NCBI RefSeq assembly: GCF_025791835.1
Contig: NZ_JAOXLP010000063.1
Coordinates: 1-12,760, forward strand
Source: Roseomonas xinghualingensis
Lineage (GTDB): Bacteria > Pseudomonadota > Alphaproteobacteria > Acetobacterales > Acetobacteraceae
Direction: 5' to 3'
Length of the DNA stretch: 12,760 bases
Within the stretch, counting starts at the first letter, position 1. Each line of letters begins with the position of its first letter. Positions 1-6,838 of the stretch are shown one piece after another. The position numbers and the translations under genes are program-made. The notes below the pieces were generated by a model. It saw only the letters and a list, made by a program, of their open reading frames with translations. It was not told where the DNA came from and did not search any database.

Positions 1-373
1 TCAGGCGGGTGCCGGCCAGCGGCCGGCTGTCGGCCCGGATCCGGCGCATAACCACGTTGCCGCCGTCCAGCTGCTCCCCGAGCGCCTCCAGCCGGGCACG
101 GGTCTCGGGCTTCAGCCCGCCATAGGCGAGCTCCTGAATGCGGTAGGCCAGGCGGCTGACGATGTAGGCGCGGTTGAACGGTGGCGGCTCCTTGCCGAAC
201 AGCTCCCGCCATTGCTGCTTCAGCCCTGCGATGGGCGTGCCCTGGAGGGCGGCCAGGCGGCCCAGCACGTCGGCCGGTGGAATGGCCGGGAAGGTCACTG
301 GTGGCGGTGGCTGGGCAGTTCGGCTCCGGCTGATACCCCTCCCCTGCTGTGCAGTAGTGCCTCGCTGCGTCAT
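1..373 (-). CDS. DUF2924 family protein (3' end outside window)
   Basis: The reading frame starts at an ATG (373-371) and stays open to the window edge, giving the first 124 residues; the C-terminus lies outside. A good ribosome site (GGGAG, about 7 nt upstream) supports this start. After a low-complexity N-terminus with a PPPP run, the protein contains WRELFGKEPPPFNRAY, then RLAYRIQELAYGGL and RARLEALGEQLDG, which I recognise as the core of the DUF2924 family. The biochemical role of the family is unknown. From memory, its genes often sit beside serine recombinase genes in alphaproteobacterial mobile elements, so a recombinase just beyond the left edge is plausible but not seen. The start overlaps the stop of the upstream small gene by 4 bp (ATGA), so the two are probably translationally coupled. 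Confidence 0.85.
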   Translation of the reverse strand, partial: MTQRGTTAQQGRGISRSRTAQPPPPVTFPAIPPADVLGRLAALQGTPIAGLKQQWRELFGKEPPPFNRAYIVSRLAYRIQELAYGGLKPETRARLEALGEQLDGGNVVMRRIRADSRPLAGTRL

Positions 374-600
374 GCGTGTCTCCCTATTTGGGGACCCGCA
401 CGACCGCTCTGTTCCGGCCGGAAGTGTAGCGAACTCTCTCCCCTTTCCCGGGGCTGTTCGGCATCTCGGGCGAGATCCTCGGTACTGTGGGCACGAAGCC
501 GCACCACCCCGGCGGCCAGGATGGCGCACACCTCCCGCAGGTGCGGGGGGAGGTGGAGGTTCGGCTCACGGTGGTGTTGGGTGGCTCGGAGGTCGTGCAC
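370..600 (-). CDS. Small conserved partner protein of DUF2924
   Basis: A short protein of about 76 residues contains LPPHLREVCAILAAG, then RLRAHSTEDLARDAE and GESSLHF. I recognise this pattern from unannotated small proteins encoded directly before DUF2924 genes in alphaproteobacteria; no function is known. Its TGA overlaps the ATG of the DUF2924 gene by 4 bp, which argues strongly that it is real. The start is uncertain. The GTG at 600 is chosen because codons further upstream have lower third-position GC, and because the alternative ATG at 675 would lie only 20 bp from the divergent start at 696, leaving no promoter space. Neither start has a convincing ribosome site. The family assignment is from memory and was not checked by a search. 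Confidence 0.7.
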   Translation of the reverse strand: MHDLRATQHHREPNLHLPPHLREVCAILAAGVVRLRAHSTEDLARDAEQPRERGESSLHFRPEQSGRAGPQIGRHA

Positions 601-695
601 TGGATTGGAGGGCTCGACCGGCTGGCGGTTGCTGGATAGAACAAACGGGCAACAGTCCCTTGGAGTCGACCTCATGACCGGAGCCCCCGCCCCTC
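601..695. promoter_or_regulatory. Divergent intergenic region with a repeated start-site motif
   Basis: This gap separates the leftward DUF2924 pair from the rightward gene at 696 and must hold promoters for one or both. I see no convincing -35/-10 pair. The 10-mer CCTCATGACC occurs twice 22 bp apart (670-679 and 692-701), each centred on the palindrome TCATGA. The second copy covers the start codon at 696. It could be an operator or coincidence. Confidence 0.3.
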
Positions 696-1910
696 ATGAC
701 CCCTGAGCAGCCGGTCGCTCTGCCGCTCGGGAAGGTGCTGGATGGGCTGTGCGAGCGCGATCTGGCCCGTGATCTGCGAGAGGCCAATCAGCTCGTTCAA
801 AGGCTGACAGCTCGGCGGGACGCCTTGAGCGAGGAAATCCTGGCTGTTGAGGGGGAGGCCGACAGGCGCGAGGCCGAAATCCGCCGCGCACAGTCGCGAA
901 CGGCTGGTCTGCTCTTTGCCTTGCAATGCGACCTCGCATTTCGGATCAGGCGCGGTGAGTTCCACCTCAGGGGTCGACCAACGCGCCCCGGATCTCCTGC
1001 TGCTCCCCTCGTGCTCTCGATCACCGCCTCGCCGGTGCTCTCTGTCGTCCCTGAGGCTCGCACGATCAGCATGACTGACGGCGACTTTGCCGAGGTAGAG
1101 GCAGTGCTCGGGCCGGCGCCCTCCTCCGATGCGACCGCGTTGCGCAGCTTGCCCCTTTGGGACGCGCTGGTGACCTGGTGCGAACCCAAGATCCTTTGTG
1201 ACATCCGCCGACACGAGGGATGGTTCAGGCCTGAGGAAATCCGAGGTTTTGAGCACCCTACCCTCGGTGCTGCCGGGGACGGCAGGCAAGTGCTCCGCAG
1301 GGACGCCTACCCGCGGGTGCGCGAAAAGCTCGAACACCTCTGGGAGGAGCTGACGCGGGATCTTCAGCGGCGCATCGAACGCGGCGAAATCTTTCTTCGA
1401 GGCGTGCAAACGCATCCCGAGCTGCGCGAGACGCACGAGGCCATCCCATCTCCCTGGGCCGCCGACTTCCGTTTCGACTGTGTAGCCGGTGCCGTCACGG
1501 TCGCGGGGCGTCGCTACATCTCGGTCATCTGCTCGCTCGACCCACCCGTCGTAGACGCGACGCGCGTCAGCGCTGATGAGCATCCGGTAATCGAAGCGGT
1601 TACCGAGCCGGAGGGGGCAAGTCCGTCCCTCAATGACGAGTCCATCTCGAACAAGCCCTCGCGCGGGCGACCCGCCTACGAGCCATTGATGGTGCAGGAC
1701 CTTCGGGCAAACTGGGATGACGTTCAGCAGCGTGCCGCGAAGAATAGTAACCGGCTGCCGGTCTGGAGTGAACTCGCAAGACAGATGCACAAGCGGATGG
1801 CGGCGGCGTGTCGAAAGGCAGGTCATCGCAATGCCCCGGCAGTAGGAACGGTCCGAAAGAACCTGCCGGTGATCTACACACGCCTGTTGGAGGAAAAGAC
1901 TGCGCGATAG
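696..1910 (+). CDS. Unknown 404-aa protein with coiled-coil N-terminus and internal duplication
   Basis: I do not recognise a named family. Residues about 20-70 are rich in Leu, Glu and Arg and look like a coiled coil. Two similar segments follow: DLAFRIRRGEFHLRG (79-93) and DLQRRIERGEIFLRG (222-236), each followed by a Pro-rich stretch and hydrophobic strands, which suggests an internally duplicated domain. The C-terminal 80 residues begin GRPAYEPLMV (about 324-333), are rich in Arg and Lys, and could bind nucleic acid. The ATG is the first in-frame start after a stop at 675-677. Position just before the primase gene is where element regulators or replication accessories often lie, so such a role is possible. 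A long frame exists on the opposite strand (672-1826), but its composition is unlike a real protein. Confidence 0.75.
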   Translation: MTPEQPVALPLGKVLDGLCERDLARDLREANQLVQRLTARRDALSEEILAVEGEADRREAEIRRAQSRTAGLLFALQCDLAFRIRRGEFHLRGRPTRPGSPAAPLVLSITASPVLSVVPEARTISMTDGDFAEVEAVLGPAPSSDATALRSLPLWDALVTWCEPKILCDIRRHEGWFRPEEIRGFEHPTLGAAGDGRQVLRRDAYPRVREKLEHLWEELTRDLQRRIERGEIFLRGVQTHPELRETHEAIPSPWAADFRFDCVAGAVTVAGRRYISVICSLDPPVVDATRVSADEHPVIEAVTEPEGASPSLNDESISNKPSRGRPAYEPLMVQDLRANWDDVQQRAAKNSNRLPVWSELARQMHKRMAAACRKAGHRNAPAVGTVRKNLPVIYTRLLEEKTAR

Positions 1911-2001
1911 TCATCAGTCCAAATGGATTTAGCGCACCCGATTATCGCGCAACGGAGGGCCCTAACTTCATCGCGTCACGCCCACTCACAAGGCGATACG
2001 C

Positions 2002-2112
2002 ATGGCCGCTCTGCATACCGACTGTCCCGCTCCGCGCCAGCCTGAGCGCCACGTCCGCTTACCCCTTGTCGGCCAGCTCCATGTCTGCGGGCTGGAGGAC
2101 GACCAGCCATGA
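2002..2112 (+). CDS. 36-aa ORF translationally coupled to the primase gene
   Basis: A short frame, MAALHTDCPAPRQPE onward, ends in DDQP. Its TGA overlaps the ATG of the primase-helicase gene by 4 bp (ATGA at 2109-2112), and an AAGG lies about 8-11 nt before its start. That coupling is the main reason to call it. It has two Cys (residues 8 and 30) and three His but no recognised domain. It may be a small accessory protein or simply a leader peptide that tunes primase translation. The remainder of the 1911-2001 gap shows no clear promoter. Confidence 0.45.
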   Translation: MAALHTDCPAPRQPERHVRLPLVGQLHVCGLEDDQP

Positions 2113-4889
2113 ACGCCTTCACGGACGCCGTACCGGACGAGCCAGAAGTCACGGCCCGCACCCTCAGCTGCACCTTTGGCCACTACGCCGACGCCGTCTG
2201 GACGGACCGGCGGAACCTGACCTGGGACGCCTTGGCCGCGATCCTCACTGACCATCAGGTCGGCCCCAAGAACGGCACCTGCTTCGTCCCGGCCACCTTC
2301 ACCGGTGAACGCCGGCATAAGAACGACGCTGCTCGCATCGACGTGGTCGTGCTCGACAGCGACGCCGGCTTCACGCTGGCCGAGATCCGCACCGCCATCA
2401 TCGAGCAGGGCTGGGCGGCCGTCATCTCCTCCACCCATTCCCACCTGACCACCCGGACGAGGATCGGCCGGGGGAACTGGGACAAGTTCCTCCTCACGGC
2501 CGAGGATCCTGATCGGGCCCCGACCGACATCCTGCTGCAGAAAGGGTATCTCAGCCGGGTCGTGGACGGCGCCACGCTGGCGGAGACCACCGACGAGTTC
2601 GCCTTCGTCGAACACCAGCCCTGCCCGAAGTTCCGGATCGCTATCCCGCTGCTGCGGCCCTGGCTCGCCGCCAGCTATGACAAGCAGGCCGAGGCGAACG
2701 CGGCCTGGAAGGAGCGCATCGAGGCGCTGGCGGCGGTGCTCCACCTCGACCATGACCAGGCCTGCACCGACACGTCCCGGCTGTTCTTTCTTCCCCGTCA
2801 TCCTGCGGATGGCCCGCCGCCCGAGACCGCGGTGTTAGAGGGTGACCCCTGCGACCTGTTCAGCCTGCCCGCGGCGCCGCGGCCTGAACCCAAGGAGCGC
2901 ACCGGTAAGGCCAGGGGGCGTGGCCGCCAGCGTCAGGCTGCCCCCGACGACAGCCTGACCTTCACCGACCAGGAGACCGGGGAGGTTCTCGACCTCCGGG
3001 ATTGGTCCCGAAAGCACGCCGGGCAGTTCGAGATCGTTGCCGCCCTTCGGGCGCGTCGGCCGGACGTGTTCACCGGCAAGGTCGCCGAGAGCACTAGGCA
3101 CCACCTCCGCTGTGTCAACGAGGAGGCGCACACTCATGCTGGGGCGGATGCCGCCACCTTCGTGGTGAACGCCAGCGAGAGCACCAGCCGCGGCTTCGTC
3201 CATCACTGCCGTCACGCCCACTGCGATGGCAGGGACCGCCTGCTGTTCCTGCACCAGATGTTGCAGCAGGGCTGGCTCAGGGTGGCGGATCTGACGGATC
3301 CCGCCTTCCTGGCCGACAACATCCTGGCCCGACCGCTGATCCGCTTCGTCGGGGGCGAGATCGCCGCGATCGTGGATCGCGCCGAGGATGCCCTGATCGG
3401 GGCCGAGCTCGCCATCTACCAGCGCGGCGGCTTTGTTGTCCGTCCCGGCATTGTTTCGGTCAGCATCGCCCAGGGCCAGGAGGTCTCGGCCCAGCGCATC
3501 ATCGAGGTGGGTGACCACGCCCTGGTGGAGGCGATGACGGTCGCAGCCGACTGGGAGAAGTTCGACGCGCGATCCGAAGGCTGGGTGCGGATCGACGCTC
3601 CCCTCAAGGTCGCGGCCACCTACAAGCAGCGCATCGGGCATTGGCGGCTGCCGATCCTCACCGGGATCGTCAACGCCCCCACGCTTCGCGCCGACGGCAG
3701 CATCCTTGCCGAGCCCGGCTATGACCGAGCGACCGGCCTGCTGCTCGACACAAGGGGAGAGACCTTCCCACCCCTTCCCGAGAGGCCGTCTCAGATCGAG
3801 GCGATCCGCGCGATCTCCGTGCTCGACACGCTGGTCGACACCTTCCCCTTCGTGGACCGCCCGAGCCGGGCCGTCGCGCTCTCTGCCATCCTCACCGCCT
3901 GCATCCGCCGGTCTCTGCCGACTGCACCCATGCATGCCTTTACAGCCCCGACCGCCGGGTCCGGCAAATCCATGCTGGTGGACTTGGCCAGCGTGATCGC
4001 CTCCGGCCGGGAGGCCGGTGTCATCGCCCAGGGAAAGACCGAGGAGGAACTAGAGAAACGTCTCGGTGCCCTGCTCCTTGCAGGCGACCAGGTGATCGCC
4101 ATCGACAACTGCGAGGCCCCGCTCGGGGGTGAGTTCCTCTGCTCCATGCTGACCCAGACCGTGGTCCGCCCACGGATCCTCGGCCGGTCGGAAGCGCCAG
4201 AGCTGCCGGCTAACGCCATGGTCACGGCCACCGGCAACAATCTCGTCCTCGTCGGTGACATGACCCGCCGGGCCGTGCTCTGCCAACTCGACCCCAAGGA
4301 GGAGCGCCCAGAGCTCCGTACCTTTGCCACCGACCCGATTGCCGCGGTCAAGGCCGATCGTGGCCGCTACCTGGTCGCGGCACTCACCGTGCTGCGCGCC
4401 TACCACGTGGCCGGCCGCCCCAGCGCGCCGGATCCGCTCGGCTCCTTCGCGGCCTGGAGCAACTGGGTCCGCGGCGCCCTGATCTGGGTTGGCCAGGCCG
4501 ATCCCGTCGACACGATCGAGGAGGCCCGCGACCTCGACCCCAAGCTCGACATGCTGATCGCCGTGCTCACCCAGTGGAGCAAGGTGGTCGGGAACACCAA
4601 CGTTTCCGTCCGTGACCTGATCGAGGCTGCGACGGCGCAGCGCTCAAGCAGCCTCGGGGCGTTCCAGCACACGAAGCCGGAGTTTCTCCATCCCGACTTC
4701 CGGGAAGCGCTTCTCGCGGTCGCGGGCGATGGTGGCGCGGTGAACAGCCGTCGGCTCGGCAAGTGGCTGGCGTCGCATCAGAACCGAGTCGTGCAGGGCG
4801 TGAAGATCACGCGCCTCGGCCTCAGTGCCGGGATCATGCAGTGGCGGCTTGAGGGCAGGATCGAGGAGACCGCCCATGCTGCGCCGTGA
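2109..4889 (+). CDS. Phage/satellite-type primase-polymerase and helicase
   Basis: The 926-residue protein combines three modules. The N-terminal third matches the archaeo-eukaryotic primase fold by motifs: VVVLDSD (DxD at D83/D85), STHSH in the sxH position, FRIAIPLLRPW, and DTSRLFFLPRHP. In the middle is a probable zinc finger: C335, H341, then HHCRHAHC (C367, C372), like those in other phage primase-helicases. The C-terminal part is a helicase ATPase: Walker A AGSGKS (K620, S621), Walker B VIAIDN (D666), sensor TATGNN (706-711) and an Arg-finger-like MTRR (718-721). It should synthesise primers and unwind DNA at the element's own origin. GGAGG lies about 11 nt before the ATG. The stop is followed two bases later by a large inverted repeat, the likely origin. 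Confidence 0.9.
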   Translation: MNAFTDAVPDEPEVTARTLSCTFGHYADAVWTDRRNLTWDALAAILTDHQVGPKNGTCFVPATFTGERRHKNDAARIDVVVLDSDAGFTLAEIRTAIIEQGWAAVISSTHSHLTTRTRIGRGNWDKFLLTAEDPDRAPTDILLQKGYLSRVVDGATLAETTDEFAFVEHQPCPKFRIAIPLLRPWLAASYDKQAEANAAWKERIEALAAVLHLDHDQACTDTSRLFFLPRHPADGPPPETAVLEGDPCDLFSLPAAPRPEPKERTGKARGRGRQRQAAPDDSLTFTDQETGEVLDLRDWSRKHAGQFEIVAALRARRPDVFTGKVAESTRHHLRCVNEEAHTHAGADAATFVVNASESTSRGFVHHCRHAHCDGRDRLLFLHQMLQQGWLRVADLTDPAFLADNILARPLIRFVGGEIAAIVDRAEDALIGAELAIYQRGGFVVRPGIVSVSIAQGQEVSAQRIIEVGDHALVEAMTVAADWEKFDARSEGWVRIDAPLKVAATYKQRIGHWRLPILTGIVNAPTLRADGSILAEPGYDRATGLLLDTRGETFPPLPERPSQIEAIRAISVLDTLVDTFPFVDRPSRAVALSAILTACIRRSLPTAPMHAFTAPTAGSGKSMLVDLASVIASGREAGVIAQGKTEEELEKRLGALLLAGDQVIAIDNCEAPLGGEFLCSMLTQTVVRPRILGRSEAPELPANAMVTATGNNLVLVGDMTRRAVLCQLDPKEERPELRTFATDPIAAVKADRGRYLVAALTVLRAYHVAGRPSAPDPLGSFAAWSNWVRGALIWVGQADPVDTIEEARDLDPKLDMLIAVLTQWSKVVGNTNVSVRDLIEAATAQRSSSLGAFQHTKPEFLHPDFREALLAVAGDGGAVNSRRLGKWLASHQNRVVQGVKITRLGLSAGIMQWRLEGRIEETAHAAP

Positions 4890-4891
4890 TG

Positions 4892-5050
4892 GATCTGGTG
4901 GGTTTGGTGGGTTCCATGGGTTTGCCAGCCCTACCCCGCGAGAAGTGTCGGAACAGCTTTATGACTGTGTATGTGACGTATGTATGTGTTCTGACAGTTA
5001 TAGGGGTAGGACCGGGCCAAACCCATCACATCCACCAAACCCACCAGATC
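4892..5050. repeat. 159-bp dyad-symmetric repeat region; candidate replication origin
   Basis: Four pairs of inverted blocks share one centre at about 4971. They are GATCTGGTGGGTTTGGTGG (4892-4910) with its perfect complement at 5032-5050 (19/19); ATGGGTTTG at 4916-4924 with 5018-5026 (9/9); CCTACCCC at 4930-4937 with 5003-5010 (8/8); and GTCGGAAC at 4947-4954 with 4988-4995 (7/8). The outer arms also read as three tandem 9-mers of GGTGGGTTT type on each side (4897-4923; 5019-5045, inverted). The central 33 bp (4955-4987) hold only 12 G or C, very AT-rich for this window. Iterons flanking an AT-rich core next to a primase-helicase gene resemble origins such as that of satellite phage P4. A regulatory hairpin is the alternative. 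Confidence 0.6.
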
Positions 5051-5130
5051 GCAGCCCGTGTCAGGCGCGCGCGCCACCACGTCGGTCAGCTCCCAACTGC
5101 TGCCGAACGGTGCCCGAACTGGAGGTCCTG

Positions 5131-6408
5131 ATGACGACAATATCTGCGGGCAGCACTTCGCCTGCCGCGTTCCCTCCTTACAAGCCGGCGCTCGTCTCCG
5201 AGCTGATTCCTTATTCCAGGAACGCCAGGACGCACTCGCCGGCGCAGGTCGCGCAGATCGCCGCGTCGATCCGCGAGTTTGGCTTCACCAACCCCATCCT
5301 CGTTGACGGCGAGCGAGGTGTCATCGCGGGCCACGGCCGCCTGCTCGCGGCACGGCAGCTCGGGATGCAGGAGGTGCCGACGCTGGAGCTGTCTCACCTG
5401 ACCCCGGCCCAGCGCCGCGCTTACGTGCTGACTGACAACCGTCTGGCGCTCTCCGCCGGGTGGGATGAGGATCTGCTCCGGGTGGAGCTGGCCGAGCTTT
5501 CCACCGAGGGCTTTGACCTGGCGCTCACCGGCTTCGACGAGTTGGAAATCGCCTCCTTCCTCGCCGAACCGATGTCGGGGCTGACCGACCCGTATGCGGT
5601 GCCGGCCGCGCCCGAGACTCCCGTATCCACCGTGGGTGATATCTGGCTCCTCGGCCGCCACCGCCTAATCTGCGGCGACTGCACGGATGCAGCGGTGGTC
5701 GAGGCAGTGCTCGCCGGGGTGCGCCCGCACCTGATGGTCACGGATCCACCCTATGGCGTCGACTACGACCCGGCCTGGCGCAACGAGACGTTAGAGGGCA
5801 GCCGAACGGCCCGCACGGGCAAGGTCCTGAATGACGACCGCGCCGACTGGACAGAGGCCTGGGCCCTGTTCCCGGGAGACGTTTGCTACATTTGGCATGG
5901 CGCGTTGCACGCCGGCACCGTGGCGGACAGCCTGATAGCATCCGGCTTCTCCATTCGGGCGCAGATCATCTGGGCCAAGGAGCGCCTCGTGTTGGGCCGG
6001 GGCCATTACCATTGGCAGCATGAGCCTTGCTGGTACGCGGTCCGGGAGAAAGGCACGGGCCACTGGTCCGGCGACCGTAAGCAAACAACGCTCTGGTCCA
6101 TCCCGTCCCGTGACCAGGACGCCGACACGGTCCACGGCACGCAGAAGCCCGTGGAATGCATGCGCCGGCCGATCGAGAACAACTCCTCCCCGGGCCAGGC
6201 CGTCTACGAGCCCTTCTCCGGATCCGGCACCACCCTGATCGCGGCCGAGATATCGGGCCGGGCCTGCCACGCGGTGGAGCTGTCCCCAGCCTATGTCGAC
6301 GTGGCGGTGCTGCGTTGGCAGGCCTTCACAGGGCAGGAGGCAAGGCTGGAGAGCAGTGGCGCCACCTTCGCGGAGGTCACCGCCACCCGCGCCGGGGAGG
6401 GTGCCTGA
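5131..6408 (+). CDS. ParB-domain DNA methyltransferase (probable N6-adenine, beta class)
   Basis: The 425-residue protein starts at an ATG with GGAGGT 4 nt upstream; the frame is open further 5' but that part overlaps the primase gene and the repeat region. Residues about 15-110 form a ParB-like N-terminal domain (SIREFGFTNPILVD, then GVIAGHGRLLAARQLGM). The catalytic motif DPPY is at 205-208 and the AdoMet-binding motif FSGSGTT at 362-368. The order, DPPY before FxGxG, is that of beta-class amino methyltransferases, and DPPY favours adenine N6. No restriction endonuclease gene is next to it, so it looks like an orphan phage enzyme that modifies element DNA, for protection or to control replication or packaging. 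It ends 1 bp before the next gene. Confidence 0.9.
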   Translation: MTTISAGSTSPAAFPPYKPALVSELIPYSRNARTHSPAQVAQIAASIREFGFTNPILVDGERGVIAGHGRLLAARQLGMQEVPTLELSHLTPAQRRAYVLTDNRLALSAGWDEDLLRVELAELSTEGFDLALTGFDELEIASFLAEPMSGLTDPYAVPAAPETPVSTVGDIWLLGRHRLICGDCTDAAVVEAVLAGVRPHLMVTDPPYGVDYDPAWRNETLEGSRTARTGKVLNDDRADWTEAWALFPGDVCYIWHGALHAGTVADSLIASGFSIRAQIIWAKERLVLGRGHYHWQHEPCWYAVREKGTGHWSGDRKQTTLWSIPSRDQDADTVHGTQKPVECMRRPIENNSSPGQAVYEPFSGSGTTLIAAEISGRACHAVELSPAYVDVAVLRWQAFTGQEARLESSGATFAEVTATRAGEGA

Positions 6409-6409
6409 C

Positions 6410-6838
6410 ATGGCCAAGGGAGGTCTGTTCGTGCCCACCGACGAGCAGCGCAAGACGGTCCGCGTGATGTCCGGCTTTGGCATCCCGCAGGCCGACATCG
6501 CGACCCTGCTGGAGATCGACCCCAAAACGCTGCGTCTGCATTTCCGCCCCGAGCTCGACCGCGGCTCCGTCGAGGCGACCGTCAAGGTCGCCCAGACCCT
6601 GTTTCAGATGGCGACCTCCGGCCAGAACACCGCGGCCTCAATCTTTTGGATGAAGGCGAGGGCAGGGTGGCGGGAGAAGCATGAGGTGGTGCTCTCGGCC
6701 AAGCCGGCCGGCGAGATGAGTGACGCCGAGCTGGAGGAGGAGATCGCCCGTGCCCGGGCAGCGAGGCTGGTGCTCAACCGCGAGCCGTCCGAGGCAGGAG
6801 ATGAGGGCGACCGAGCAGGGGGCAGCGATGGAGACTGA
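6410..6838 (+). CDS. HTH protein, probable terminase small subunit
   Basis: The 142-residue protein begins 1 bp after the methyltransferase stop, with GGGGAGGG upstream. Residues about 18-45 look like a helix-turn-helix: GFGIPQADIATLLEIDPKTL. This is followed by LHFRPELDRG, VKVAQTLFQMAT and IFWMKARAGWREK, a pattern I know from small phage proteins encoded just before TerL. The C-terminus is acidic and rich in Glu and Asp. The likely role is recognising packaging-site DNA and recruiting the large subunit. It overlaps the TerL gene by 11 bp or more. Similar proteins are often left as hypothetical, so the small-terminase call depends on position as well as on the HTH. Confidence 0.7.
   Translation: MAKGGLFVPTDEQRKTVRVMSGFGIPQADIATLLEIDPKTLRLHFRPELDRGSVEATVKVAQTLFQMATSGQNTAASIFWMKARAGWREKHEVVLSAKPAGEMSDAELEEEIARARAARLVLNREPSEAGDEGDRAGGSDGD

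Noticed and set aside
174..706. Two overlapping plus-strand frames of about 165 codons at the left end
   Set aside because: They lie opposite the DUF2924 gene and its small partner, which have family motifs and an ATGA overlap; the plus-strand translations are rich in Arg, Pro, Gly and Trp, as shadow frames are.
672..1826. A 384-codon open frame on the minus strand opposite the 404-aa gene
   Set aside because: It has no recognisable motif, no good ribosome site and low-complexity residues. The plus-strand frame has coiled-coil and duplicated segments that make protein sense.
1986..3935. Long minus-strand frames (271 and 366 codons) opposite the primase gene
   Set aside because: Shadow frames of a high-GC gene; the plus strand has a complete set of primase and helicase motifs.
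4892..5050. CRISPR-like or ordinary terminator reading of the repeated 9-mers
   Set aside because: The units have no spacers of regular length and are inverted about one centre, and the loop is far too long for a terminator.
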